From Pseudomonadales bacterium (GTDB lineage: Bacteria > Pseudomonadota > Gammaproteobacteria > Pseudomonadales > UBA5518), in NCBI GenBank assembly GCA_022072145.1, contig JAJVIG010000006.1, forward strand, positions 131,621-195,620: a stretch of 64,000 bases of DNA, in the 5' to 3' direction. Positions 25,608 to 37,176 of this stretch are shown piece after piece. The first letter of the stretch is position 1, and each line of letters starts with the position of its first letter. A program made the translations under genes and the position numbers. The notes under the pieces are model-generated. The model did not search any database, had not been told where the DNA came from, and worked only from the letters and a program-made list of their open reading frames with translations.

Positions 25608-26960
25608 CGAGCGGACCAGGGCGAGGAGTTCGTCGCGTTTGGCCTCCATCAGGGCCACGTCGGCGCGCGACTCGACGTTCAGGCGCACCACCGGCTCGGT
25701 GTTCGACATCCGCACGTTGAAGCGCCAGTGGGCGAACTCCATGCTGAGCCCGTCGGTGTGGTCTATCAGCGTCGCGGCGTCGCGGTAGCGCACCTCGATC
25801 GCCGCCAGCAGCGCGGCCGGGTCGGCCACGCGGCTGTTGATCTCGCCGCTGCACGGGAAGCGCGCGGCGCGCTCGGCGATCAGTGCCGACAGCGGCTTGC
25901 CGCTGGCGCAGACCAGGCCGGCCACCAGCAACCACGGGATCATGCCCGAATCGCAGTACGCGAAGTCGCGGAAATAGTGGTGCGCGCTCATCTCGCCACC
26001 GTAGATCGCGTTCTCGGCGCGCATGCGCTCCTTGATGAACGCGTGCCCGGTCTTGGTGCACACCGGCACCCCACCGAGACCCTGCACGATGTCGATCGTG
26101 TTCCAGGTCAGCCGCGGGTCGTGCACGATGCGCTCGCCGGGATGGCGCCGCAGGAAGGCTTCGGCGAGCAGGCCGACGATGTAGTAGCCCTCGATGAACG
26201 CGCCGCGCTCGTCGAACAGGAAGCAGCGGTCGAAGTCACCGTCCCACGCGATGCCGAAATCCGCGCCGTGCGCGAGCACGGCCTCGATGGTCGGCGCGCG
26301 GTTTTCCTCGAGCAGCGGGTTCGGCACGCCGTGCGGGAAATTTCCGTCGGCTTCGTGGTGCACCTTGACGAACGTGAACGGCAGCCGCGGCTCGAGCGCG
26401 TCGACCACCGCGCCGGCGCCGCCGTTGCCGGCGTTGACCACGATCCTGAGCGGCGTCAGCGCGGCATCGCCGACGTAGCCGAGCAGGTGCTCGACATAGC
26501 GCGCCCGCGCATCCAGGCGGCCCAGCGAGCCCCGCGCGCCGGCCGGCTCGAACACGTTGCGCTCGGCCAGCGCCTTGATCTCGAGCAGCCCCGAGTCACT
26601 GCTGATCGGGCGCGAACCCTCGCGCACGAACTTCATGCCGTTGTAGTCCTTGGGGTTGTGGCTGGCGGTGACCACGATGCCGCCGTCCACCCCCTGGTCG
26701 AAGGTGGCGAAGTAGATCTCCTCGGTGCCGCACTGCCCGATGTCGAGCACGTCCACCCCGGCGTCACGCAGCCCCTCCACCAGCGCGGCGCAGATCTCCG
26801 CGCTGCTCAGGCGGATGTCATGCCCCACGACCACGCGGCGCGGACGCACCACGGCCGCGTAGGCGCGGCCGATGCGGTATGCGATCCCGGGATTCAGCTC
26901 GTCCGGGATGCGTCCGCGGACATCGTAGGCCTTGAAACAACTCAGCTCGGCGTTCGCCAT
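25605..26960 (-). CDS. algC: Phosphomannomutase/phosphoglucomutase
   Basis: 451 residues. Domain markers in order: [10 protein letters not shown]; catalytic phosphoserine loop [16 protein letters not shown] near residue 100; metal loop [10 protein letters not shown] near 240; sugar-binding loop [13 protein letters not shown] near 325; and phosphate-binding [15 protein letters not shown] near the C-terminus. Interconverts mannose-6-P/mannose-1-P (and glucose phosphates), feeding ManC and GalU. ATG 26960 follows GAGGAAG by six bases. The name algC/manB/cpsG is used interchangeably for this family; exact specificity is not shown by sequence. Divergent from uvrA. Confidence 0.93.
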   Translation of the reverse strand: MANAELSCFKAYDVRGRIPDELNPGIAYRIGRAYAAVVRPRRVVVGHDIRLSSAEICAALVEGLRDAGVDVLDIGQCGTEEIYFATFDQGVDGGIVVTASHNPKDYNGMKFVREGSRPISSDSGLLEIKALAERNVFEPAGARGSLGRLDARARYVEHLLGYVGDAALTPLRIVVNAGNGGAGAVVDALEPRLPFTFVKVHHEADGNFPHGVPNPLLEENRAPTIEAVLAHGADFGIAWDGDFDRCFLFDERGAFIEGYYIVGLLAEAFLRRHPGERIVHDPRLTWNTIDIVQGLGGVPVCTKTGHAFIKERMRAENAIYGGEMSAHHYFRDFAYCDSGMIPWLLVAGLVCASGKPLSALIAERAARFPCSGEINSRVADPAALLAAIEVRYRDAATLIDHTDGLSMEFAHWRFNVRMSNTEPVVRLNVESRADVALMEAKRDELLALVRS

Positions 26961-27025
26961 GGATACTTCCTCGTGCTCCGGCAACCGTTGAGGGGGCACG
27001 GCGATCCCGCCCGGCCCCGAGCGCG

Positions 27026-27031
27026 TATACT
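27026..27031 (+). promoter_or_regulatory. Candidate -10 element of uvrA
   Basis: TATACT lies 31 bases before the uvrA ATG. No good -35 sits 16-18 bases upstream, and I do not see a LexA box, so this is a weak call. Confidence 0.35.
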
Positions 27032-27061
27032 CGGTCGTTTGTCGACCTGCACACAGCACCC

Positions 27062-29938
27062 ATGGCCATGATACAGGTGCGCGGCGCGCGCACCCACAAC
27101 CTGAAGAACGTGGACCTCGACATCCCGCGCGACCGGCTGGTCGTTATCACCGGGCTGTCGGGCTCCGGCAAGTCCTCGCTCGCCTTCGACACCCTCTACG
27201 CCGAGGGTCAGCGCCGCTACGTGGAGTCGTTGTCGACCTATGCGCGGCAGTTCCTGTCGGTGATGGAGAAGCCCGATGTGGACCACATCGAGGGCCTGTC
27301 GCCGGCGATCTCGATCGAGCAGAAATCGACCTCGCACAACCCGCGTTCGACGGTGGGCACGATCACCGAGATCCACGACTACCTGCGGCTGCTGTTCGCG
27401 CGCGTCGGCGAGCCGCGCTGCCCCGAACACGGGCTGCCGCTCGCCGCGCAGACCGTGAGCCAGATGGTCGACGCCGTGCTCGCGCTGCCCGAGGGCGCGC
27501 GGCGCATGCTGCTCGCGCCGGTGGTGCGCGAGCGCAAGGGCGAGCACGCGCAGACCTTCGAGCAGCTGCGCGGCAGCGGCTTCGTGCGTGCGCGCGTCGA
27601 CGGCCGGGTGGTCGAGCTCGACGACGTGCCGGCGCTCGACAAGAGCCGCAAGCACACCATCGAGGTCGTGATCGACCGCTTCCGCGTGCGGGCCGACATC
27701 GCACAGCGGCTGGCGGAGTCCTTCGAGACCGCGCTCGCGCTCTCCGACGGGCTGGCGATCGTCGCGCCGATGGACGAAGCGGGCGATGAGCAGCTCTTCT
27801 GCGCCCGCTTCGCGTGCCCGCACTGCGGCCACAGCATCGCGGCACTCGAGCCGCGGCTGTTCTCGTTCAACAACCCGGCCGGCGCCTGCCCGGGCTGCGA
27901 CGGGCTGGGGCAGCAGCAGTTCTTCGACGTCGAGCGCATCGTGCAGAACCCGGCGGCGAGCCTGGCCGGCGGCGCGATCCGCGGCTGGGACCGGCGCAAC
28001 GCCTACTACTTCCACATGCTGCAGTCGCTGGCGCGCCATTACGGCTTCAGCGTCGATACGCCGTTCCGCGAACTCGCACCGCGCCACCGCGAGGCGGTGC
28101 TCTACGGCAGCGGGAACGAGGCGATCCGCTTCGACTACGCGAACGACCGCGGCGACATCGTGCAGCGCACGCACCGCTTCGAGGGCATCGTGCCGAACCT
28201 CGAGCGGCGCTACCGCGAGACCGAGTCGGCGCTGGTGCGCGAGGAGCTCGCGAAGTACATCGGTACCCGGCGCTGCGCGGCCTGCGACGGCAGCCGGCTG
28301 CGCGTCGAGGCGCGGCACGTGTTCGTCGACGGCCGTTCGCTGCCCGAGGTGTCGACGCTGCCGGTGGGGCAGGCGCACGCGTATTTCGGCGCGCTCGAGT
28401 TCGGCGGGCGGCGCGGGCAGATCGCCGATCGGATCCTGCGCGAACTGCGCAGCCGGCTGGGTTTCCTGGTCAACGTCGGGCTCGACTACCTGACGCTCGA
28501 TCGCAGCGCGGAGACGCTCTCCGGCGGCGAGGCGCAGCGCATCCGGCTCGCGAGCCAGATCGGGGCGGGGCTGGTCGGCGTGATGTACATCCTCGACGAG
28601 CCCTCGATCGGGCTGCACCAGCGCGACAACGCGCGCCTGCTCGCGACGCTGACGCATCTGCGCGACATCGGCAACACGGTGATCGTCGTCGAACACGACG
28701 AGGACGCGATCCGCAGCGCCGACCACGTGATCGACATCGGCCCCGGCGCCGGTGCGCACGGCGGCGAGATCGTCGCCACCGGAACCGTCGCCGAGATCAT
28801 GGCGGCGCCACACTCGATCACCGGTGACTACCTGGCGGGACGGCGACGCATCGAGCAGCCGCTGCTGCGCACCCCGCGCGATCCGAAGCGCCAGCTGGTG
28901 GTGAGCGGCGCCAGCGGCAACAACCTCAAGCGGGTGACGGCGGCCTTCCCGGTGGGTCTGTTCGTGTGCGTGACCGGAGTCTCCGGCTCCGGCAAGTCCA
29001 CGCTGGTGAACAACACGCTGTACCCGCTGGCCGCGACCGCGCTGAACGGCGCCAGCACGCTGGCGGCGGCGCCGCACGAGGGCATCGAGGGGCTGGAGCA
29101 GTTCGACAAGTGCATCGACATCGACCAGAGCCCGATCGGGCGCACCCCGCGCTCGAACCCGGCCACCTACACCGGACTGTTCACGCCGATCCGCGAGCTG
29201 TTCGCGGGCACGCCGGAGGCACGGTCACGCGGCTACGGCGCCGGGCGTTTCAGCTTCAACGTCAAGGGCGGGCGCTGCGAGGCCTGCCAGGGCGACGGCG
29301 TGACACGCGTCGAGATGCACTTCCTGCCCGACATCTACGTGCCCTGCGACGTCTGCAAGGGACAGCGCTACAACCGCGAGACGCTCGAGGTGCAGTACAA
29401 GGGCCGCAGCATCCACGAGGTGCTCGGGATGACGATCGAGGAGGCGCTGGCGTTCTTCTCCGCGGTGCCGGCGATCGCGCGCAAGCTGGAAACGCTGGTC
29501 GAGGTGGGACTGTCGTACATCCACCTCGGGCAGGCGGCGACCACGCTGTCGGGCGGCGAGGCGCAGCGCGTCAAGCTCGCGCGCGAGCTGTCGAAGCGCG
29601 ACACCGGCAAGACGCTCTACATTCTCGACGAGCCGACCACCGGGCTGCACTTCCACGACGTGCAGCAACTGTTGAACGTGCTGCACCGCCTGCGCGACCA
29701 TGGCAACACGGTGGTCGTGATCGAGCACAACCTCGACGTGATCAAGACCGCCGACTGGATCGTCGATCTCGGACCCGAGGGCGGTGACGGCGGCGGCACG
29801 ATCGTCGCCGAGGGCACGCCGGAACAGGTCGCGGCCGATCCTCGCTCGCACACCGGCCGCTTCCTGGCGCCGTTGCTGGCGCGCGACACGGCCCCGGGCA
29901 CGAACACCCGCAAGCAGACACGCAAGGGACTCGCATGA
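27062..29938 (+). CDS. uvrA: Excinuclease ABC subunit A
   Basis: 958 residues, close to E. coli UvrA (940). First ATPase: [18 protein letters not shown] near residue 30; zinc module CPHCGH...CPGCDG near 255-285; signature [16 protein letters not shown] near 485. Second ATPase: [16 protein letters not shown] near 640; zinc module CEACQG...CDVCKG near 740-770; [16 protein letters not shown] near 830. It is the damage-recognition ATPase of nucleotide excision repair and loads UvrB. Its last codons overlap the galE start (ATGA). Confidence 0.98.
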   Translation: MAMIQVRGARTHNLKNVDLDIPRDRLVVITGLSGSGKSSLAFDTLYAEGQRRYVESLSTYARQFLSVMEKPDVDHIEGLSPAISIEQKSTSHNPRSTVGTITEIHDYLRLLFARVGEPRCPEHGLPLAAQTVSQMVDAVLALPEGARRMLLAPVVRERKGEHAQTFEQLRGSGFVRARVDGRVVELDDVPALDKSRKHTIEVVIDRFRVRADIAQRLAESFETALALSDGLAIVAPMDEAGDEQLFCARFACPHCGHSIAALEPRLFSFNNPAGACPGCDGLGQQQFFDVERIVQNPAASLAGGAIRGWDRRNAYYFHMLQSLARHYGFSVDTPFRELAPRHREAVLYGSGNEAIRFDYANDRGDIVQRTHRFEGIVPNLERRYRETESALVREELAKYIGTRRCAACDGSRLRVEARHVFVDGRSLPEVSTLPVGQAHAYFGALEFGGRRGQIADRILRELRSRLGFLVNVGLDYLTLDRSAETLSGGEAQRIRLASQIGAGLVGVMYILDEPSIGLHQRDNARLLATLTHLRDIGNTVIVVEHDEDAIRSADHVIDIGPGAGAHGGEIVATGTVAEIMAAPHSITGDYLAGRRRIEQPLLRTPRDPKRQLVVSGASGNNLKRVTAAFPVGLFVCVTGVSGSGKSTLVNNTLYPLAATALNGASTLAAAPHEGIEGLEQFDKCIDIDQSPIGRTPRSNPATYTGLFTPIRELFAGTPEARSRGYGAGRFSFNVKGGRCEACQGDGVTRVEMHFLPDIYVPCDVCKGQRYNRETLEVQYKGRSIHEVLGMTIEEALAFFSAVPAIARKLETLVEVGLSYIHLGQAATTLSGGEAQRVKLARELSKRDTGKTLYILDEPTTGLHFHDVQQLLNVLHRLRDHGNTVVVIEHNLDVIKTADWIVDLGPEGGDGGGTIVAEGTPEQVAADPRSHTGRFLAPLLARDTAPGTNTRKQTRKGLA

Positions 29939-30942
29939 AGATACTGGTCACCGGCGGCGCCGGTTACATCGGCAGCCACACCTGCGTCGAGCTGCTGGCG
30001 GCGGGCCACGAGATCGTCGTCGTCGACAACCTGGTCAACAGCAGCGCGACGGCGCTGGAGCGGGTGCGCGCGATCGCCGGGCACGAGTTCGCGTTCGTGC
30101 GCGCGGACCTGCGCGACGCCACCGCACTGCACGCGCTGTTCGCCACGCACGCGATCGAGGCCGTGATCCACTTCGCGGGGCTGAAGGCGGTCGGCGAGTC
30201 GGTGCAGAAACCGCTGCACTACTACGACAACAACCTCGGCGGCACGCTGCGCCTGCTCGAATGCATGGCCGGGGCCGGGGTGCGCCGGCTGGTATTCAGT
30301 TCCTCGGCGACGGTCTACGGCGACCCGGCCTCGGTGCCGATCCGCGAGGACTTCGCGCTGTCGGCCAGCAACCCCTACGGGCGCACCAAGCTGTTCATCG
30401 AGGAGATGCTGCGCGACCAGCAGCGCGCCGATCCCGCCTGGGACATCACGCTGCTGCGTTACTTCAACCCGGTGGGCGCGCACGCGAGCGGGCTGATCGG
30501 CGAGGATCCGGCCGGCATCCCGAACAACCTGATGCCCTACGTGAGCCAGGTCGCGGTCGGCAAGCTCGAGTGTCTGAACGTGTGGGGCGACGACTACCCG
30601 ACGCCCGACGGCACCGGGGTGCGCGACTACATCCATGTGGTCGACCTCGCACTGGGGCACCTCGCGGCGCTGGCCAAGGCGCCGGCAGCCGGAGTGCGCG
30701 CTTACAACCTCGGCACGGGGCGAGGCTATTCGGTGCTGGAGATGATCGCCGCCTTCGAACGCGCCTCGGGGCGAAGCGTCGCGTACCGGATCGCACCGCG
30801 ACGCCCCGGCGACGTCGCCAGCTGCTACGCGGATGCCTCACTGGCCCACCGGGAACTCGGCTGGCAGGCTACCCGCGACGTCGATGCGATGTGCCGCGAT
30901 GCGTGGAACTGGCAGTCCCGCAACCCCCGCGGTTATTCGTAG
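29935..30942 (+). CDS. galE: UDP-glucose 4-epimerase
   Basis: 335 residues. NAD motif [16 protein letters not shown] at the N-terminus, catalytic FSSSATVYG serine and YGRTK (YxxxK) pair, [12 protein letters not shown] and the C-terminal [13 protein letters not shown]. Interconverts UDP-glucose and UDP-galactose, giving galactose donors for polysaccharide. Translationally coupled to uvrA by the ATGA overlap, an unusual pairing. Its stop codon is the TAG of the first palindromic repeat in the array that follows. Confidence 0.96.
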   Translation: MKILVTGGAGYIGSHTCVELLAAGHEIVVVDNLVNSSATALERVRAIAGHEFAFVRADLRDATALHALFATHAIEAVIHFAGLKAVGESVQKPLHYYDNNLGGTLRLLECMAGAGVRRLVFSSSATVYGDPASVPIREDFALSASNPYGRTKLFIEEMLRDQQRADPAWDITLLRYFNPVGAHASGLIGEDPAGIPNNLMPYVSQVAVGKLECLNVWGDDYPTPDGTGVRDYIHVVDLALGHLAALAKAPAAGVRAYNLGTGRGYSVLEMIAAFERASGRSVAYRIAPRRPGDVASCYADASLAHRELGWQATRDVDAMCRDAWNWQSRNPRGYS

Positions 30943-31174
30943 GTCCGGGCTGCGCACGGACGTGAGGCGGGACATGTTCGGCCGCAGGCCGAACCTACGC
31001 GGTGCGTTCGCCCATCCGCGTTCCGGCGCGATAGCGTTCGCGTAGGTCCGGGCTGTGCCCGGACGTGGGACGGGACATGTTCGGCCGCAGGCCGAACCTA
31101 CGCGGTGTCGTTCGTGTAGGTCCGGGCTGTGCCCGGACGTGGGACGGTAATCGTTCGGCCGCAGGCCGAACCTA
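30940..31174. repeat. Array of three paired palindromic repeats between galE and rplQ stop codons
   Basis: Six copies alternate: TCCGG subtype on plus (30940-30961, 31043-31064, 31117-31138) and TTCGG subtype on minus (30976-30997, 31079-31100, 31153-31174). Each plus/minus pair is joined by a near-identical 14-base spacer (GTGAGGCGGGACAT, GTGGGACGGGACAT, GTGGGACGGTAATC). The first TAG is the stop of galE and the last the stop of rplQ, so the array occupies the entire convergent gap. Confidence 0.95.
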
Positions 31175-31540
31175 CTCGGGTTCGGGACGGTCGACGAGTT
31201 CGACGAAGGCCATCGGGGCCGAATCGCCGGGACGGAAACCGCATTTCAGGATGCGGATGTAACCACCCGGACGGTCCTTGTAGCGCGGCCCGAGTTCGTT
31301 GAACAGCTTGCCTACCGCTTCCTTGCTGCGCGTGCGGTTGAACGCGAGGCGGCGGTTCGCTACCGAATCGCTCTTCGCCAGCGTGATCAGCGGCTCGGCG
31401 AAGCGGCGCAGCTCCTTCGCCTTCGGCAGCGTCGTGCGGATCAGCTCGTGCTCGACCAGCGAGATGGCCATGTTGCGCCACATCGCGCTGCGGTGCGAAC
31501 TGTTGCGGTTCAGTTGACGTCCTGAGGTGCGGTGACGCAT
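31172..31540 (-). CDS. rplQ: 50S ribosomal protein L17
   Basis: 122 residues (127 in E. coli). [17 protein letters not shown] and [12 protein letters not shown] are family hallmarks. Bacteria-specific protein near the peptide exit. Last gene of the alpha operon, 33 bases after rpoA. It ends PEPE with its TAG stop donated by a palindromic repeat, so the extreme C-terminus may have been set by repeat insertion. Confidence 0.98.
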   Translation of the reverse strand: MRHRTSGRQLNRNSSHRSAMWRNMAISLVEHELIRTTLPKAKELRRFAEPLITLAKSDSVANRRLAFNRTRSKEAVGKLFNELGPRYKDRPGGYIRILKCGFRPGDSAPMAFVELVDRPEPE

Positions 31541-31573
31541 GGTCGTGATCCTGTATCAGCGTGTTGCGCGCGC

Positions 31574-32575
31574 TCAGTGCGCGCGGCCTTCGTTCTTCAA
31601 GCTCGCGGGCGGCCAGTTCTCGAGGCGCAGGCCCAGCGACAGCCCGCGCGATGCGAGCACGTCCTTGATCTCGGTCAGCGACTTCTTGCCGAGGTTCGGC
31701 GTCTTCAGCAGCTCGACCTCGGTGCGCTGCACCAGGTCACCGATGTAGTAGATGTTCTCGGCCTTCAGGCAGTTCGCCGAACGCACGGTGAGTTCCAGGT
31801 CGTCCACGGGACGCAGCAGGATCGGATCGACCGGCTCGCTGCCCTGGCCCGACTGCGCGACCGGCTCGCGGTCCTTCAGCTCGACGAACACCGACAGCTG
31901 CTCGTGCAGGATCGTCGCGGCGCGGCGGATCGCCTCTTCCGGATCGATGGTGCCGTTGGTCTCCAGGTCGATCACCAGCTTGTCGAGGTCGGTGCGTTGC
32001 TCGACGCGGGTGGCCTCGACGTTGTAGGCCACGCGCCGCACCGGCGTGAAGCTCGCGTCGAGCTGCAGACGGCCGATCGAACGCGTGGCCTCCTCTTCGC
32101 TGGCACGCGCCTCGGCCGGCACGTAGCCGCGGCCACGCTCGACCTTGATCTGCATGCGCAGCGCGCCACCGGCGTTCAGGTGCGCGATCACGTGATCGGG
32201 ATTGCGGATCTCGACCTCGTGATCGAGCTGGATGTCGCCCGCCGTCACCACGCCCGGGCCCTTCTTGTTCAGGGTCAGCGTGGTGTGCTCGCGGCCGTGC
32301 ATCACGACCGCCAGGCCCTTGAGGTTCAGCAGGATGTCGATCACGTCCTCCTGGACGCCCTCGATCGTGCTGTACTCGTGCAGCACGCCCTCGATCTCGA
32401 CCTCGGTGACCGCGCAGCCGGGCATCGAGGAGAGCAGGATGCGGCGCAGCGCGTTACCCAGGGTATGTCCGAAACCGCGCTCGAGCGGCTCCAGCGTCAC
32501 CCGTGCACGCGTGGGCGCGACCTGCTGGACGTCGATCAGACGCGGAGTGAGAAATTCGCTGACGTTGGCTTGCAT
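31574..32575 (-). CDS. rpoA: RNA polymerase subunit alpha
   Basis: 333 residues (329 in E. coli). N-terminal dimerisation and assembly domain with [23 protein letters not shown]; linker at about 235-250; alpha-CTD with the [18 protein letters not shown] segment that contacts UP elements and activators, then [16 protein letters not shown]. Platform for RNA polymerase assembly. In the alpha operon rpsM-rpsK-rpsD-rpoA-rplQ. Confidence 0.99.
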   Translation of the reverse strand: MQANVSEFLTPRLIDVQQVAPTRARVTLEPLERGFGHTLGNALRRILLSSMPGCAVTEVEIEGVLHEYSTIEGVQEDVIDILLNLKGLAVVMHGREHTTLTLNKKGPGVVTAGDIQLDHEVEIRNPDHVIAHLNAGGALRMQIKVERGRGYVPAEARASEEEATRSIGRLQLDASFTPVRRVAYNVEATRVEQRTDLDKLVIDLETNGTIDPEEAIRRAATILHEQLSVFVELKDREPVAQSGQGSEPVDPILLRPVDDLELTVRSANCLKAENIYYIGDLVQRTEVELLKTPNLGKKSLTEIKDVLASRGLSLGLRLENWPPASLKNEGRAH

Positions 32576-32609
32576 ATGGTACCTGCAGACTGGTTCCCGG
32601 ACACGGACC

Positions 32610-33230
<621 letters not shown>

Positions 33231-33254
33231 TCCAGTTACCCTGATCCGGTGTAT

Positions 33255-33650
33255 TTACACGCGACGCTTCTTCGGCGGCCGGCACCCGTTGTGCGGGATC
33301 GGCGTCACGTCGGTGATGTTGGTGATCTTGTAGCCACAGGCGTTAAGCGCGCGCACTGCGGATTCGCGGCCGGGCCCCGGGCCCTTGACCTGCACGTCGA
33401 GGTTGCGCAGTCCGTACTCGAGCGCGATGTTGCCGGCCTTCTCGGCGGCCACCTGTGCGGCGAAGGGCGTGCTCTTGCGCGAGCCACGGAAACCGGCGCC
33501 GCCGGAGGTCGCCCAGCTGAGCGTATTGCCCTGGCGGTCGGTGATCGTGACGATGGTGTTGTTGAAGGACGCGTGGATGTGTGCCACGCCGTCGGCCACC
33601 TGGCGGCGGACCTTCTTCTTGACGACCTTCGCTTGCGACGGCTTTGCCAT
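33255..33650 (-). CDS. rpsK: 30S ribosomal protein S11
   Basis: 131 residues (129 in E. coli). Contains [38 protein letters not shown] and the basic end [13 protein letters not shown]. Platform protein lining the mRNA path near the E site. Between rpsM and rpsD in the alpha operon. Confidence 0.98.
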   Translation of the reverse strand: MAKPSQAKVVKKKVRRQVADGVAHIHASFNNTIVTITDRQGNTLSWATSGGAGFRGSRKSTPFAAQVAAEKAGNIALEYGLRNLDVQVKGPGPGRESAVRALNACGYKITNITDVTPIPHNGCRPPKKRRV

Positions 33651-33704
33651 GTGTGGTTCCTGTGATTCCCCGTTCGGACCGTGCGTCGGGCCCGGATGAT
33701 GCTG

Positions 33705-34061
33705 TTACTTGCGGATCTGGCGCCGCGGGCCCTTGCGGGTGCGCGCGTTGGTCTTGGTGCGCTGGCCACGGACCGGCAGACCCTTGCGGTGACGCAGGCC
33801 GCGGTAGCAACCGAGGTCCATCAGCCGCTTGATGCTCATGTTCACCTCGCGGCGCAGGTCACCCTCGACCGAGTGACGCGCCACGGCGCCACGCAGCGCC
33901 TCGACCTGCTCTTCGGACAGCGACGAGATCTTCGCGTGCTGGGCCACGCCGGTGCTCGCGCAGATCTTCTGCGCGGTGCTGCGCCCGATCCCGAAGATGT
34001 AGGTCAGCGCGACGACCGCGTGCTTGTGGTCGGGTATGTTGACTCCAGCGATACGAGCCAT
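33705..34061 (-). CDS. rpsM: 30S ribosomal protein S13
   Basis: 118 residues, E. coli length. [20 protein letters not shown] start and basic tail [20 protein letters not shown]. Head protein forming the B1 bridges and touching P-site tRNA. First gene of the alpha operon, behind its own promoter (34113-34141). Confidence 0.98.
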   Translation of the reverse strand: MARIAGVNIPDHKHAVVALTYIFGIGRSTAQKICASTGVAQHAKISSLSEEQVEALRGAVARHSVEGDLRREVNMSIKRLMDLGCYRGLRHRKGLPVRGQRTKTNARTRKGPRRQIRK

Positions 34062-34112
34062 TCAGATCACTCCGTTGGTTTCCGGCCCAGCCGGCGCGCG
34101 AAAAAGCGCGGC

Positions 34113-34141
34113 AGTTTATCCCCGGCAGGGTGCCAAATCAA
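34113..34141 (-). promoter_or_regulatory. Candidate sigma-70 promoter of the alpha operon
   Basis: Minus strand: TTGATT (34141-34136), 17-base spacer, TAAACT (34118-34113), placed in the 112-base gap between rpmJ and rpsM. Predicted start near 34105, leaving a ~45-base leader. Confidence 0.65.
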
Positions 34142-34173
34142 TCGCGACGCCACGCGCCGCGTACTATTCCCGC

Positions 34174-34290
34174 TCAGCCCTGGCGCTGCTTGTGGCGCGG
34201 CTCGACCTTGCAGATCACGCGCACGGTGCCCTTGCGGCGCACGATCTTGCAGTTGCGGCACACCTTCTTCACCGATGCCTGTACTTTCAT
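34174..34290 (-). CDS. rpmJ: 50S ribosomal protein L36
   Basis: 38 residues: starts [20 protein letters not shown] and ends EPRHKQRQG. Zinc-ribbon form with Cys11, Cys14, Cys27 and His33 all present, i.e. the zinc-binding paralogue. It lies 25 bases after secY at the end of the spc operon and is too short to stand out by length, but identity and position are clear. Confidence 0.97.
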   Translation of the reverse strand: MKVQASVKKVCRNCKIVRRKGTVRVICKVEPRHKQRQG

Positions 34291-34315
34291 TTCCGGTCTC
34301 CTTCGCGGGCTTCTC

Positions 34316-35635
34316 TCAACGACGCCCGTAGCTCTTCAGGTTCGCCTTCTTCAGCAGCGACTCGTACTGGTGCGACATCAGGTGCGACTGGACCTGTGCC
34401 ATGAAATCCATCACCACGACCACCACGATCAGCAACGAGGTGCCGCCGAGGTAGAACGGCACGTTCCACAGCACCACCAGCGCCTGCGGCAGCAGGCAGA
34501 CGGCGGCGATGTACGCGGCGCCGAACATCGTCAGCCGGGTGAGCACGCCGTCGATGAAGCTCGCGGTCTGCTCGCCGGGCCGGATCCCGGGCACGTAGGC
34601 GCCCGACTTCTTCAGGTTGTCCGCCACTTCCTTCGGGTTGAACACCAGCGCCGTGTAGAAGAAGCAGAAGAACACGATCAGCGCCGTGAACAGCACGATG
34701 TTCAGCGGCTGTCCGGGGCCGATCATGAACGCCAGGTTCTGCAGCCACTCCATGCTCTGCGCGGACTGCCCGAACCACTGCGCGATCGACGCCGGGAACA
34801 GCAGGATGCTGCTCGCGAAGATCGCCGGGATCACGCCCGCCATGTTCACCTTCAGCGGCAGGTGGCTCGCCTGCCCCTGCACCACGCGCCGCCCGACCTG
34901 GCGCTTCGCATAGTTCACCGTGATCCGCCGCTGACCGCGCTCGATGCGCACGATCAGGAAAGTCACGCCGATCGCGATCGCCAGGATCACGAGCATCACC
35001 AGCACGTTGAGTTCACCCTGGCGCGCCTGCTCCAGCGTCTGGCCGAGGGCCGCCGGCAACCCGGCCACGATGCCGGCGAAGATCAGCATCGAGATGCCGT
35101 TGCCGATCCCGCGCTCGGTGATCTGCTCGCCGAGCCACATCATGAACATCGCGCCCGCGATCAGCGACACGATCGCGACGAACACCACGCTGAAACCGCC
35201 CGCGTAGAACAACCCCTGCGCCGCCATGCCCACCGACATCCCGCTCGCCTGCACCGCCGCCAGCGCGAGCGTGCCGTAGCGCGTGTACTGCGTGATCTTG
35301 CGCCGTCCGGCCTCGCCTTCCTTCTTCAGCTGCTCGAGCTGCGGCATCACCGAGGACATCAGCTGCACGATGATCGACGCCGAGATGTACGGCATCACGC
35401 CGAGCGCCATCACGCTCATGCGCTCGAGCGCGCCGCCCGAGAACATGTTGAACAGTCCGACGATGGTCCCCTGGTTCTGGTTGAACAGCGAGGCCAGCTG
35501 GTTCGGGTCGATCCCGGGCACCGGGATGTGCGTCCCGATCCGGTAGACGATCAGCCCGAGGAACAGGAAGCGCAACCGCGCCCAGAGCTCCCCGAGGCCC
35601 GCCTGGTTGACCGAACCGACCGGCAGCTTCGCCAT
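34316..35635 (-). CDS. secY: Protein translocase subunit SecY
   Basis: 439 residues (443 in E. coli), ten membrane segments. Markers: [15 protein letters not shown] after TM1, [15 protein letters not shown] in the TM2b plug region, [18 protein letters not shown], and the C-terminal cytoplasmic loop [20 protein letters not shown]. Channel of the Sec translocon; partner SecE is at 61056. Stop and start codons with rplO abut, so translation is likely coupled. Confidence 0.98.
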   Translation of the reverse strand: MAKLPVGSVNQAGLGELWARLRFLFLGLIVYRIGTHIPVPGIDPNQLASLFNQNQGTIVGLFNMFSGGALERMSVMALGVMPYISASIIVQLMSSVMPQLEQLKKEGEAGRRKITQYTRYGTLALAAVQASGMSVGMAAQGLFYAGGFSVVFVAIVSLIAGAMFMMWLGEQITERGIGNGISMLIFAGIVAGLPAALGQTLEQARQGELNVLVMLVILAIAIGVTFLIVRIERGQRRITVNYAKRQVGRRVVQGQASHLPLKVNMAGVIPAIFASSILLFPASIAQWFGQSAQSMEWLQNLAFMIGPGQPLNIVLFTALIVFFCFFYTALVFNPKEVADNLKKSGAYVPGIRPGEQTASFIDGVLTRLTMFGAAYIAAVCLLPQALVVLWNVPFYLGGTSLLIVVVVVMDFMAQVQSHLMSHQYESLLKKANLKSYGRR

Positions 35636-36085
35636 TCAGTCCTCGACCTTGCCGCCGGCGGCCTCGATCGCCGCGCGTGCGCCGCGCGTCACCGCGATCC
35701 CCTTCAGGCTCAGCGCCTTGTCGACCGCACCGGAGGCGAACACGCGCACGCGCTCGATGTTGCGCGCGATCACGTTGGCCGCCTTCAGCGTGTCCAGGTC
35801 GACTACCCCAGCCTCTACCTTGTTCAGCTCGGAGGTGCGCAGCTGTGCGGTCACGCGCGCGATTCGCGAGGTGAAGCCGTACTTCGGCAGACGTTGCTGC
35901 AGCGGCATCTGACCGCCTTCGAAACCCGGCCGCACGTTGCCGCTCTTGCGCGCCCGCTGACCCTTGTGGCCGCGGCCGGCCGTCTTGCCGAGTCCGCTGC
36001 CGATACCGCGGCCGACGCGCTTGGGCGCGTGGCGGTGGCCCGGGGCGGCGGTGATCGTGTTCAGACGCATCGTGTCGTCGCTCAT
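35636..36085 (-). CDS. rplO: 50S ribosomal protein L15
   Basis: 149 residues (144 in E. coli). Basic, glycine-rich N-terminus ([31 protein letters not shown]) that threads into 23S rRNA, and a C-terminal globular part. Late-assembly protein of the 50S. Directly before secY in the spc operon. Confidence 0.98.
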   Translation of the reverse strand: MSDDTMRLNTITAAPGHRHAPKRVGRGIGSGLGKTAGRGHKGQRARKSGNVRPGFEGGQMPLQQRLPKYGFTSRIARVTAQLRTSELNKVEAGVVDLDTLKAANVIARNIERVRVFASGAVDKALSLKGIAVTRGARAAIEAAGGKVED

Positions 36086-36086
36086 G

Positions 36087-36278
36087 TCATGTACCTTCGA
36101 TCTTCAACAGGTAGGCGACCCTGTCGATCATGCCGCGAACCGCGGGCGTGTCCTCGACCTCGACCGCGTGCCCGATGCGACGCAGCCCGAGTCCCCTGAC
36201 GCAGGCCTGGTGGCTCGCGAGCCGCCCGGCGGTGCTGCGCACCAGCGTCACCTTCACTGTCCTGCCCTGATTCGTCAT
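36087..36278 (-). CDS. rpmD: 50S ribosomal protein L30
   Basis: 63 residues. [19 protein letters not shown], then [20 protein letters not shown], the L30 signature. The ATG at 36278 is the only start giving a normal L30 N-terminus; the frame stays open further upstream into the rpsE 3' end but that part is not L30-like. One base separates it from rplO. Confidence 0.97.
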   Translation of the reverse strand: MTNQGRTVKVTLVRSTAGRLASHQACVRGLGLRRIGHAVEVEDTPAVRGMIDRVAYLLKIEGT

Positions 36279-36295
36279 CACCTGTATCTCCCGTC

Positions 36296-36805
36296 TCAAC
36301 CGACGATGTCGGCCACGGTCTTGCCGCGCTTGGCCGCCACTTCCTCCGGCGAACGCACCGAATTCAGCGCCGCGATCGTCGCGCGTACCACGTTGACCGG
36401 GTTCGTCGAGCCGTAGCACTTCGCCAGCACGTTCTGCACGCCGGCGATCTCGAGCACCGCGCGCATCGCGCCGCCGGCGATGACGCCGGTACCTTCGCTG
36501 GCCGGCTGCATGTACACCTTGGAGGCGCCATGCGCCGCGCGCACCGGGTACTGGATCGTGCCGCGGTTCAGCTCGACCTGGATCATGTTGCGGCGCGCCG
36601 CGTCCATGGCCTTCTGGATCGCAGCCGGAACCTCGCGCGCCTTGCCGCGTCCGAAGCCGACCTTGCCCTTGCCGTCGCCGACGACCGTGAGCGCGGTGAA
36701 CGCGAAGATGCGTCCGCCCTTCACCACCTTCGCGACGCGGTTGACCTGGACGAGCTTCTCCTGGAAGCCCTCGTTAGCACCTGAATCCTGCTGCTCGAAC
36801 GCCAT
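36296..36805 (-). CDS. rpsE: 30S ribosomal protein S5
   Basis: 169 residues. Double-stranded-RNA-binding-like N-terminal domain ([39 protein letters not shown]) and C-terminal [19 protein letters not shown] segment ([19 protein letters not shown]). Sits at the mRNA entry side with S3 and S4 and affects decoding accuracy. Confidence 0.98.
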   Translation of the reverse strand: MAFEQQDSGANEGFQEKLVQVNRVAKVVKGGRIFAFTALTVVGDGKGKVGFGRGKAREVPAAIQKAMDAARRNMIQVELNRGTIQYPVRAAHGASKVYMQPASEGTGVIAGGAMRAVLEIAGVQNVLAKCYGSTNPVNVVRATIAALNSVRSPEEVAAKRGKTVADIVG

Positions 36806-36814
36806 AGTCGTACC

Positions 36815-37165
36815 CTAGAATTCCAATCCACCTGCGCGCGCACCGTCGGCCAGAGCCTTGATACGCCCGTGATACCGGAAACCGCTGCGGTCGAAACCGA
36901 CCCGCGTGACTCCCGCCGCCAGCGCCCGCTCCGCGATCAGCCGCCCGACATTGGCCGCGGCGTCCGCGTTGCCGGTCGCGCCGGCCCGCAGGTCCTTCTC
37001 GAGCGTGGACGCGCTCGCCAGCACCTGGTCGCCCGCGGGCGAGATGATCTGCGCGTAGATGTGCCGCGGCGTGCGGTGAACGCAGAGCCGGTACACTCCC
37101 AGTTCGCGCATCTTGGCGCGGCTGCGCCGCGCGCGGCGCACTCTTGCTGCCTGCTTGTCGCTCAT
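36815..37165 (-). CDS. rplR: 50S ribosomal protein L18
   Basis: 116 residues. Basic N-terminus ([20 protein letters not shown]), [18 protein letters not shown], and [20 protein letters not shown] at the end. Binds 5S rRNA together with L5 in the central protuberance. Confidence 0.98.
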   Translation of the reverse strand: MSDKQAARVRRARRSRAKMRELGVYRLCVHRTPRHIYAQIISPAGDQVLASASTLEKDLRAGATGNADAAANVGRLIAERALAAGVTRVGFDRSGFRYHGRIKALADGARAGGLEF

Positions 37166-37176
37166 GTCTATTGGCC

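Noticed and set aside
26961..27061. LexA/SOS box in front of uvrA
   Set aside because: No CTG-N10-CAG palindrome at promoter distance; damage induction cannot be claimed.
30940..31174. Possible small CRISPR array
   Set aside because: The repeats alternate in orientation and subtype, the spacers are near-identical rather than unique, and no cas genes are present.
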